In this document: in pieces, positions 35,538-47,500 of the stretch
Layout of the letters: every line of letters begins with the position of its first letter
Numbering within the stretch: position 1 is the first letter of the stretch
Origin: Spirometra erinaceieuropaei
Taxonomy: Eukaryota > Platyhelminthes > Cestoda > Diphyllobothriidea > Diphyllobothriidae
Direction: 5' to 3'
Length of the DNA: 64,000 nucleotides
Assembly: GCA_902702965.1 (NCBI GenBank)
Contig: CACRXP010000066.1
Span: 581,494 to 645,493, forward strand
Notes under the pieces: generated by a model
Told to the model about the DNA's origin: nothing
Seen by the model: the letters and a program-made list of their open reading frames with translations, nothing else
The model's database searches: none
Program-made: the position numbers and the translations under genes

Positions 35538-38500
35538 CCCATAAAAAATGCAGCAGGATCTACCTGGAAACCAAACCCTCGAATTCGCTGAGCAGGCGCT
35601 ATCACAGCCGATACGAATCTTTTTTCCCATCTATCTTGACCAGCACAAGGGCAACAGTCTCCAAAGAGACAAGAAGTCGGCGAGCAACTCAGAGGGCAGG
35701 GCTAACACGCACGGGCGAGGTTTTTACTGAACTGGCGGCTGTAGACTATTGGAAATGGCTCGACTCACCTGTGGCTGTTAGAGAAAGCTGAGACAAGAGT
35801 GGACGGCTAGCTTATGGTGCCGGTAGTCAAAATCAACAAGATGTCTGGCGTTGAAGCAACTACCAAAATTAGTGAACAGTATACTCGAGATTCGCCATTC
35901 CCGAAATTTGTAGGCTAACTCAAACACTATTGCAAAGCGTGGCCGGTCTGGACCCTTATTGCAGTTGGACACTTAGAAACAGCAAACTATGATGGTGGGG
36001 GGCGCTCGCCGATCAGATCACGGGATGTTCTCGTCCTGCTGTGCCTTACGGCTGAAGTAAGAGCCCTCGCAGGCACCGGCACGGCGACTGACAGTGTATG
36101 CAGAGACGGAGTACTGATGAAGATATACGACACCGGATTGGCCATCCCGATCAAAACCGACAGGACAACGGATCCGCAGCTCAATGGTAGGCGTTAGACC
36201 ACTCAACTACCAATGACTAACCAACTCGGGCTCAGACCTCGGGTCCTGCAGAATGCGGATTTGGATACGGTCGGCCGCCGACGGCCAACAAGCCAGAGGT
36301 GTCCACCCGGTCTTCCTTGACGTTGTCAAAAACAGCTGCTGGAGTCAGCCCTAAATAGGCAAACACTTGCTTTCCATTGGCAAGCAAGCACGTCCCCTCT
36401 GGATGAGCTCAATTCGAAGTGAGTGAACTCTGCAAGACATTAGTCAGATAAGCACGAAGCGTATGATGCTAGGCTATCGGTGGAAAAAGTTGCACAGAAC
36501 AACTGGAAGCCCTGTTGACTGTAACACTGATTAGTGCAGTTGCTCCTTCGGTCTTGCAGTCTCATCGCCGGGACAGTCGTTTTTCTCACCATCGAACAAA
36601 TGCCAAAGAAGAAACTCATTCAGCCACGTACTTTCATCCGTTGGGGGTGGTTCATGCTGTTCTCGAGGGGGAAAAGGAGAGCGTGGCGATAAAGAGCAAT
36701 AAGTCCGGTAGAGGATAGTCCACAAGAAGGCCAATTACAACAATAGGTCCCGAATTAGGGGGGAGGTGGGGGGAACGTTACATAGTGCAATGGTAAAGCA
36801 GCGAAAAGAGGGGAGGCGCAGAGTCCCCCATCTTACTTGAATGACGCGCTGGCCCAGACGGACCAGATAGGCGCCGATGCCAATTGTTCGACTGGGCACA
36901 ACGCTGATTGTGAAACATTCTTCGTAGGCAGCCGCTGTTTCACCTGCAATCAGGGCTGAACCACGCAGATTTTCTACGGAAATGTCAAAATCTCGACCTA
37001 CCAAAAGGTGAACAAGGAAAAAGAAGGGTCAAGCAACGATATTAGGCCAACTGATGAAATGTGCAGAATGATCAGGCTCCGGTGAGGCAGCTATCTAATA
37101 AGAACTTTTCTGTTTCAGGAGGAAACTGGGTTTAGAAATGGATAACCACACACATAAGCCTAAACGGCGAAAATGACACATAGTTTCGGTGTTTTAAACC
37201 AGACTACTAGGGGTTGTCAAAAAAGTCGGGAATCATTTCCTGCAGGCAAGTGGGTTAGCAGTGCTGTCCTCTCCCGCTAGGTACGTTTACTAGACACCCT
37301 CACATCTCCGTTGGCCAACTAGCCTTCATGAGCAATCATCGCAGCGGACAGAGCGATTGTTTTACAAAACCCACTCCCAACGTTCTCGGCTTTATTACGA
37401 AGACAGGCACTAAGAAGCCACGCGCCAGTACTGGATCCTGTCTCTCGTCCATAATGGTTTATTTTTTCGATCTCGGAGGAGTCGTTCGCATTAAATTTAT
37501 TCCTCATGGCACTACAGTGAGCTAACATTGCCATTTGCAAGCTCTGAAGCGATTTCATGAAGCAGTGAGAAAACAAAACGAGCCGAATTATGACAATCGC
37601 CGGGACTGGCTACTTCATCATGCCAACGCGCCCGCTCACACAGCTTTCCAAATCAACCAGTTCTTGGCGAAAACAGCATCGACAACGGTTTTTCACCCCT
37701 TCAACCGCCTGATCTGGCCCCCTGCGATTTCTGTTTATTTACGAGAATGAAAAAAACCCCAAAGGAAAAATGTTCTCAGGGCATAGAAGGGGTCCAGAAA
37801 AAATCGCTGGGGGGCGCTTAACAGCATTCTTTCAGAAGAATATACGAATGTTTCGAACAATAAAGAATCCGTTTGGACAAGTGCAAATCGTCCAATGGAC
37901 AGAATGCTGAAGGGGATTACTGTTCTAAGATGTTATTTTGACGAGGATTAATGTTTTTCAGACGTTATTTTAAATGAACAGAAATTAAATGAGTAACTAT
38001 CGTTTTTAGGTGCCTCCTTGTAGACGCCGGGTCGATGTCTTTAAAGCCCTCTGTCCTCCCCCATGATAAACCGGTCATAAGACTCAGCCAAACCAGTGTG
38101 ACGCAAGATCGGTGCCTCTCGCCATCCACAGATTCCAACCCTTTACAATTTGCATACAAAGCCAAACGCAGTACTTTATATGGTGTTTCTGTTGTGGTCC
38201 ACTCTGCCCCAAAACAATTAGACAAGGGATACCGCGAGTACGCATGCGCTTTTCTTGACTACTCCTCCGCCTTCAATACCGTCCAGGGCCCTCTTTTCCT
38301 TACAAAATCATCCGCGTGCGGCTCTCCAGGCTGGGTCGTCTCTTGCCTTAGCGATTATTTTACTTCCCGCACTCAATTTGCTCAGTCTGGCAAACGGAAA
38401 TCGATGGTCCTTCTCAATGACTGCGGAGTTCTTCGAGGTTCCATTCTATCCCCTCACCTTTTCTACCTCCACACCGACGATCTAAGATCCCCTAACGACT

Positions 38501-41500
38501 GCCTTTTGGTAAGGTATGCTGACGATGTGGTTGTTGGACACCCTCTCAAAAGTCAGACACACCGCCAGTCTCTAAAGGATGGCCCTAACCACGTCCTAGT
38601 ATGGTCGGAGGAAAATGGTCTCCCACTAAACAACCAAAAATCGGTCCAGTGTATTTTCCTCTGACAGCCTTCCTAACGAACTATCATCTTTCGGGTACCT
38701 TAGCGTTACTTTGTTCTCAAATCTTTCATTTTTCCTTCATACTGAGTCCCTATTCACTAGGGTTCGTAAACTTCTCTAGTACATTCGTCGTTTACGTTCC
38801 TACCACACACCGCAACCATTAATCTAGCGACTCATAGATGCCTGCATTCTTCCTCTTATCCTATACTGCTCTCCTGTCATTTTTCCAGCTTTTCTCAAAA
38901 AGGATCTTTTAATTTTAAAACGAGTCCTCCGAATACTCTCTTCTGCCACTGGTGTTTCTTATCTTTTTTTTTAGTCGACACCATCCTACGACATCTCAAT
39001 GCGGTCAAGCAATTTGCTGGTTGGAGTATAGATGACGTTGCCCATCCCCTGCATTCTGACCTTATTTCTACGAAGTCTTCCCGCCCGATGTGCTGCGGCT
39101 TCCGACTTATACCCTGTCGCACATCGTCATTTTGAGATTCTGCATTGTCATTCCTGACGCGCAATGTTACGTGTGAGGAGACAGAAATACAGAAGCTAAG
39201 ACTTGGTCTGTCCCCATAATAATCGTTCCTTTTAAGTTAAAAATTTTGACTCTGGAATAATCTATTAACCCATTTACTGCCCATTGTGAATGGAGCCAAT
39301 TTTCGCCGAAAATTTTAAATGTATAATTTCAAAATAAAGCAAATTCCTCTCTCTTCCTCTCTCATGCTGAATACATAAACGTGCAAGGAGCTGTATGGTT
39401 ATATGCTGTTTGGGATTCCCTTCTAACCAGCGTGCGGAAAAGCGTGAGCCACCGGACAAGACCAGGATTTGTGCTGTCGGACTGTCGACATTGCATAAGC
39501 AGTTTGCTTGGCTCCCAAAACTCCTAAATGTCAAGTATATAGGTTGCATCATTTGGTCTTCTCGATTCTACCAAAGATTATTCGGAGTCATTCTGGAAAA
39601 GATTCTGCGCGGTTCCATTCCCTTTGTACTAGATTCATCTGTTTCCATAGCCATCGCTCGGCTCTTTGACTACATTCGATCCTCTACAATTCAAGTTGCC
39701 GTTTCCATCATGCTTACAGGGTAACTCTACTGTAGAGTCGAAAACATGTAAACTCGAGTTTGGCCTTAGCGTACCTATAATTCAAAGATTTTAGCAAATA
39801 TTTCCTGGATATTTGAAGACTGCCATTAAATTTACCAGAATGAAAAAAAACTGCTCTCTCATTTACCAGTATAGCAAAATCGAAAAGTTAGATTGAAGCG
39901 ATGGGAAGGACGTACCGATGACATCGATTATTTTATACCTCTTCTCCCCATTTTCTTCCACTAGTTCGCAATTGACAGATTTCAGCGCATCCAATTTAGT
40001 GTAGTCAGATTCCGTTAGGTATAAGTACCGGAAACCCTTTGAGAAAAAAGTGTTACTTTACAATAATTAAGTACGCTTTAATAAGTGGCTTTAATTAAGC
40101 ATGATTCCTGATGCTGAGTACCTTTGCCGGGTTGGAGTCATCAATCCAGGCGACCTTGAAGACTGCCTTGACTTCTTCAGCCAGCCGGATACGAGCGCCT
40201 GTGTTGGCTGCAATAAACACCCGAGGAATGCCCAGACGCCGGGCCAATTCACTAGCACGGTAAAAGATCAGATCCTCGGCGGGTCCGAAGGATCCAGCCT
40301 TGTGAGTCACGTCGTTAGCGATCACAATGACGGGTCGACCCCCGGGAAATTCAAGCGTCTTCATGACCATCTTCCAAACCACAATTCCGACCTGTGTGCG
40401 GAGGGGGTGAGATAGTAAGGACACTCGTATACATTTATGAGTGATACCACAGACCGGTACACAGTGTAAACCAACTCAAGCAAATACAAACCTTATTTAG
40501 TCCAGCGACGCGATCCACGGGAATAAGTTGGCCACTGTCGTCGAGGCAGAGTTCTGTACACTCCAATATGTAATCGCTGAACGGTCTACCCGGCGCCTCC
40601 GTACCCACTGATTTCTCTGCAGTGACCGAAGTTTGAGCCTGCGACTCACCAACATCATTTTCTAGTGTGAAGTACACGGTGCTGGGTCTGTAATTCTCCC
40701 AGTCATCCCGAAGAACCTGACCAAACAGGGCAGGATAGTCATACACGTACGAAGAGTTGAACTTCTGCGCCTGAAATAGACACAAAATGCAACAACAGCC
40801 TTTAGAAATTCAAACTGCCCTGCTGTAAGGAGTTAAAGCAATGTCTGATGGCGAATTCCGCTGTATCACCTCGGAACGCTGTAAGCAACCAAGTTTTGGT
40901 CATTTTAAAAAGTAACGCCGAACAATGCTCAGTTAAAAGCCCATAGAATGGCGGGCAGGCAGAATGCATAGAGGCTGTAGAAGGCATTGGTTTTGTGTTA
41001 GTAGCTGTGCGTTAGGAGGAGCATTGAAAATAATTCAGTTAGATGAAGAAGCAGCATTTGTCAGGTGGGTTTGTGAGCAAAAAGCGCAACAATTCGGCTG
41101 CCGGAAGATATACAAGCCACTGGGTGAATCATGTAATACCTCAGTCGGCCGTCAAGCACATTAGACGGGTTATAATTAACTTTCTGCTCGAATGAGTGAA
41201 TTGCAGGGGTTGAAAGCATTCACGTTCGTATGTCAGACGAAACAAACAGCCATTCTCAGCCGTTGACGTTAAGGAAGCAGAGAGGGAGTAAGTTGGCGGT
41301 TAAACGTCAGTAATCCTCCGCCGCATCGGGTGGTAGTAACTAGACAGTCATAAACATGCTCGATCATGCAAACCATTAACAATTTTGTAGCTCTCACCCC
41401 CGGCCCCTCCGTGACCTCTCTGTCTCCAAGTTTAACGTCAAACGCCCGTCTCGTCATCATCATCATCATCATCGTCAATCGACTTCCCAAAGCACGCACT

Positions 41501-44500
41501 GGATGATACTCCCACGTGCTCCTTTACATGTGGTCTGACTAGTGTAAGAGAGTCAGGATAGACAGCGTGTACTGCTTGCTTCAATTCCTCAGACCAATAA
41601 GGTCTCTTTTATCGATCAAATGTTGTCGCTGAGATGGTGACCATACCGAAGCCAACACAATTTCAAGGATCAGTCACCTTTGAAAGCGAATGCGGAGGAC
41701 ACCCGTAGGAGCCTGACAATGGCCAGAGTCCTCAAAGCGAGGCCGGCACGGGATCGGCGTGCGCATCTATTCACAAGCGTGATTTGGGTACAAACTGCTG
41801 GGTGTCCCAAGTTAGAACTATTCAGTGTCCTCATGCTGAGCTGATTGGATGATTTGTGAGGTTTTGGACGCCTATGACCGGTTGTCCTCGGAGTGTAATG
41901 CGCCTACGCTACCAAAAATGCTCCAATACCTACTTTCTGCATCACTTAAATTGTTTGAGGTGTCTACACTACCTCCTACTGACAAACAGAACGTTGCCCT
42001 AATTGTCAGTCAGAAGATGCTATCGAACGGCGTACTATATTATCAATTCGAGACAGATAACGATACTTTTCTGAGAAGAAAGTGATAGCGTCAACATTCT
42101 AGGTGGAGCAGGGGACACTCTCATCTAAAGTCAGCCAAAAACCTTCAGTTAGCATTTTCCAATGAATAGGGTGACATATTGAGCCGCTTGGCTGGATGCA
42201 CAGCTGACTGTGCCGGGGGAGGGGGTATGTGGTTGTGGTAGAAAATGATGGAAAAATGACAGCCCTGCAACAGGCTAACACACCTGAAAGCGTTTCAACT
42301 GCAAAAAGTCCTTTGTCTCGTAAGGCATATCCGCCAGAGCGCCGTGCAGCCTACCAACATGTGATCCATAGGAGGCGAGGTGTACCGCCCCGGTGACAAG
42401 GTTGGGAACCTCACGGTACACCTCCAACTTCAGACTGTAGCCCTGTTCATTGGCGATAAAAAGCCGTATTGGTACACGGGGTCCATTTTTTCTCAGACGC
42501 ACAACCATTTTCAACTCCGCGTGGCTCACTCGCAGCTTGATGAGACGGGTGGCGTAGCGCACGATTGTCCGACGTACAGTGAGTTGCAGTTGACGCATGT
42601 CCTCCAGCAGCAAGGTTGGCGCGAAGTTAAAGAAGATGTGGTTGCCCGTGGTGAAGCCGGCCTTGGGATGGGTGAAGGCCACCTCGAGGGCATCCATTGC
42701 CTCAAGCAGGGTGCGTTCAGCCTCCGAACGGAGGTACTCAAAAGAAGCCGCCTTCGAGACCAAGTCCGCGTGCCGGATCATACTGCGAACGAAGAAACGG
42801 AAGTCCACGGCCCCCTGACCCTGGGAAATCTGAAGGGCAGAGGACGATACGAGGGCAAAGTAGAGATCAGTGGGTGAGTAGAAGTGCACAAGACGTTATT
42901 ATTACGGAAGATAAAGCAAGCATCCCGGAAGGCGAATGAATGACTATCGCCAGAATCATTTGCCAAGATGGTTCATTCACTTCCTGTTCCTTCATGCCAG
43001 AAGAACAAACAATAGAAGAAGACCGGAAATGAGGACAAAATCCGTTGCTAAAGGTCGAAAGTGTGTGGACATGAAGATCACTAATTCAATGCCAGACCGA
43101 TAACAATATCGAATACCTGAAGTTTAATGTCAGCGACAGTGGCCGTCATATTAGGTCTTATTGCTAAACGAAATCTAGCCGTTCTGTTTTGAGTGCATCT
43201 CAAGTCTACGGCCTTCATGAGCGATCTCAGCTGATAGTGAACACCAGTAGAGAAGCTTGACAAACAAGGACAGTTAAGTCTGAAAATGTCGTCCTCGACT
43301 TATTCGACGTGGGCAGATAGTCATGCCCGAACCACGGGGCCAGGATGGGGTGCAACTTGAATTTGCGTCCAGTTGGTCAATGAGCTTAACTTGCGCAGCA
43401 TCGGCGGTACTCCCGCATCGCATATCCACCATACAGCAACCGCCAAAGGACTTGTGCGTAGTGGTCGCCAGGGCATTCAGTCTGCCTCCCAATAGCCACA
43501 CGTTTAACCCCATCAAACAACACGAGACAGACTTTGCTCAGCGAAATATTAAATGGATGATAGGTGCCATTGGACCTCAGTTAGATGGAACTACTACTAC
43601 AACCGGGTCCGCCGTCCAGATGACGGTGATACTCAACCAGCCAATGGCGTTCCATGCCACGACCGTCAGGGCGTCGGAATACCTAAAATGAGCGGCAAGT
43701 GCTTTGGATAAACTCGTCGCATTAGCAGGTGTTTGGCGGTTAAAAATCTAGTTATACAAGGCAGCAGTACCTTGGCCTGTCCGAGGTAGATGTGCATCCT
43801 CCGATTCAGGACGGGGATGAGTTCTAAGTTGTAGTTACGCAGTCGATTGATCTCCATCTGGAAGGCCAGAGCCGGTTCCAAGTGGCGGTAGACGCGGTCC
43901 TCGCGAAAGTTATCGCGCGCGCGAAAAGTGAAGAAAACTGGAAACTTTCGCTGAAAGGAGAATGCACAATGCAAACCCAGTAAGCAGCCCACCATGATAA
44001 GAACACTGCTCAGACAGGTGCAGCTGGATAACTCAAATGGAATTAATATGAGACAACTGTTGTTGTTGTTTGCGACAGCTGCCCAAAAACGGAGTTAGGA
44101 AAGCCAGAGGGGTACATCTGCTCTGCGTATGCTTTGCTTATAGGGGAACAGTTCATCCAAGTAGTGAGCTAGCGTGCACTCACCTCCCGGTAGGACAGGT
44201 GTTGTGATTCGGTGGGCTTTTAAGGGGTGAGAATGAAAAGGCGTTCAATAATTGCAGAAAACAGTCATATTGGGGAAGGTGGGGATGGCGGTGGAGACAT
44301 TTAGAGGAGAAGTATACTTCATGGAAAACCTGCTCATAACTCACTGGCATTACTATCATGAAGGTGACGCGACGAATGCCAACGGACTGCAGTAGCTGAC
44401 TGTTAGCCTGACAGAACTCTTCCAGTAGTTGGACATCTGCCTCCTCGTTAACTTCATCTTCGGCGAGGGAGGGTGAGGAGTGCGAAGCAGAAACCGTGGT

Positions 44501-47500
44501 GGTAAGGCCTGTGATTTGAAGAGCAATGTTGAGGACGTTCATGGGAACGTCGTTGACGCTCGTCTAAGGATGACAGAAGGAAGAAACAGTACTAGAGATC
44601 GGATTCATACAACGTCCTTACCTTATGAAAAGAGTATTGTAGAATTAACACACGTGTAAAGTTTCCGACTGCAAAGAGGGTGTCACAACTTGAGATTGCC
44701 CCCCCCCCGGGACTCATCGGCAAAACGGCGACATGTAGGTGAGCGGTGTATACGTTCAAATACTGTTCCTTTCAGATCAGTAGAGGCTGAAATGACATTT
44801 TCGGTTTCTTCTTACTTGGGTCTGGTTTGCAGATAACGGAAGACAGCAATCAGGTAGAAGGAGAAGATTCAGCGTCGTGGGCAAAAGCGTCTTGACCTCA
44901 CTCTCGAACAACTAGAAGAAGACACACATAATTCCCCCCCCCCTCCTCTATCATGCACCATTTCACGTGATCATTGTTCGCTTGCTGACCAGGCCGGTAT
45001 GTTTAACTGCTTCTAACCTCCAGCTTATGTGTAGAATGCACTCTCCTATCGGCGTCTTCTTCCTTCTACTGCTAAAATGGACTTGAACCTCATCGTGACG
45101 GCAACAGCTAAGACCCATCTCCTGTCTAGGTCGCTACAATTCCTGTGTTGACAGCATTGAAAAGAGCTCCGGCGTACATGCAAACTTGGTTGAGTGAAGG
45201 ACCCGAAATAGCCTTTGTCCCAAATGCATGGTTCAGCATGTTAGGACGCCGCTCTAACGATCCGTCCACACGCCCCGCATGTGCTGATGGCGCGCCAACT
45301 CCGAACGGGATTGTAGGCTTACCGACCAGCCAGATGCGCCAGAAGTCCAGCCGAAATAATTACCATGCAAGGGCACTATCCGATTGGTCGAATTTTATTT
45401 CAACCTTGGGCATTCTGGTATACTCCTGTTTGCCTTATATACGCGGCACTTTTCTCTCCTATCTGCCACTGAGTTCAGTCAAGGAGGGTTGCTGGGCGAG
45501 TGATCAGTGGGGCGTGAGGCAAGTTCATGACACGCAAACTTTGCCAAACGTTTTTAATATGCTACAAGGGAAGTTTCGCTAGAAAATGCTAGTATAAATA
45601 GGGAAAACCAAGCAAATAATTGTCTCTGACGACGGACAGAAAGCGCATTTCAGGAAGGCCACTGTACTACCGGCCGCGTCTCCAGTTCAAATATCTGACA
45701 GAAAACAACATGTAGCAGACACGCATGACGTATAATTCCATCCGTCTGACGTTTCGGATTCTCAGTCGGATCCACCATCAGGGACCGTCATACAAGGGGT
45801 TTAGTATTTATAGAATGCGATTGCCATGCCATCACATGTCCATCATAATTGGCAGTTCACGCGCACATTCCCGATAGTCGTATTCGGCGCGATGACTGTT
45901 CGCCCGCATACAGGCCGTTAATTGCCGCAATGCCATCGCCGGGTGCTGATCAGTGGCCCGATAATAGTAGGCTCGGCGATGCCACCACCTCATACTATAG
46001 GTTCCTCCACCACCCTCATGTGCGAGTAAAAATCCGAAACGCCAGGCAGATAAAATTTTGGTTCCAGCGAATGTACCTTCTCCCCAACTGTTTCTTGGAA
46101 ATACACTTTTCACTTGCATCGGCATATACAACACGGTCCGTCGTATTAGCAATCGGAACAATTTCGAGGGCAGGCCATGGAAAAACAGAAAATTCACATG
46201 ACTAGAGGAAGTGTTTCGTCAGACGGAGTCGGATTGAGGACAGTCTGACTTTGCATGGGGGGTAGGTTCAACAGCGCCTATTGGTCATTTGTCATGACAG
46301 CATGTCGCATCCTTAGCGACTTTTCTGTGACTTGCCTGTCCCCCACAGGCTGTCATCAGGACTGTTTTGGCTGTTGGTTGGAGCGTAACACGTCAAGTTT
46401 GCCCGTTGCAGTTAGTCTTGCCTGACGTATAGAAGGATGACCTTGCCAACCCAAACGAAAAGGAACTCAGACTACAGTAGGCACGCTTTGCGAATGTCGA
46501 GTATTCAGGATGTACGGTGTCTGGCGCGACATCAGCGCGGCAACTCTGCCTGGTAACACACGTTTTCCGGCTTTTCTGACTTATTTATTTTCAATGGCCT
46601 TAAAGCAAACCAATAGGAGCATTTACTGTGAGGCAAGCTGACAGTTCAACCGCCGTAAGCAACAAAGTTGACCGCGTGCCCCACGGAGTAGGCGTACCAT
46701 CAGTTGCTGGCAAGTCAACTAGTTTTATAGTAGGGCAGACTTACGTAGCATCTACCACACTCTCTCCTCTCTTTCCTCACCCACCTTGCTGTAATGTCAA
46801 GACGACCGGAAGTTGGCGCGGACGCAGTGAGCAACAAAGCTCAACAGCCCGTTCTACAGTCAGCGACCAATCTCATGAAATGTTAACCGAAATTTGGAAA
46901 TGCGTTTTCCACTAGGAAGGATGACTTAGATGGGACTGTAATATTGATTATCGTGCGACATGATCTGATGGTGTTTCGGACATGCCAGGATGTTACCCAT
47001 TGAATACATTTCTCTTCGGACGCCTGCGAAACCCTCATTCCGTGAAAAATGACTACTTGAGTAGCATGCATCATTCCCATTAATCTGCGATGGCCTTATA
47101 AACTCAACAATATTTTGCAGAAAGCATGCATAAACATACTCTGCTTTGTTCTCGTTTGGTAGAAAATCGATTTTATACCCAAAAGGTGTACTTAGCTTTT
47201 GAAAGAACGCTGTTTTTAAATTCCTGTGGAATATCCTGTCTACCGATGTTGCAATCTCCTCCAGTGTGAATTCCTTTAAGTGTAGACTTGACGCGTATCA
47301 AGCTTCCCAATTACCAGCCTCACATCCACTCACATAACCCGGCACTAAATTATACGTATTTATACTACTTGTAATTAGTAAGTAACCGTTAATGATTACT
47401 GCGCAGACGGCGACCTGTTCGTGAAATAGTTTTCTAGTGATAATAAACTGGCGCTGGATCTAACGCGCTCTCTCCTTCCTCCCTCACCCACCTGCGCTCC

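Noticed and set aside
35261..35605. Minus-strand frame with His-rich or Tyr-Ile repeats
   Set aside because: It extends through a (GGT)n stretch and the (AT)n microsatellite. Only 35323-35421 is coding, in another frame.
36114..36160. CTGATGA followed by paired bases as another hammerhead
   Set aside because: No GAAAC or GTC side and no stem II at the right spacing. It lies in SINE sequence.
45145..45582. 145-codon plus-strand frame as a gene
   Set aside because: No recognisable domain, no codon pattern unlike its surroundings, and it lies in a large ACC intron.
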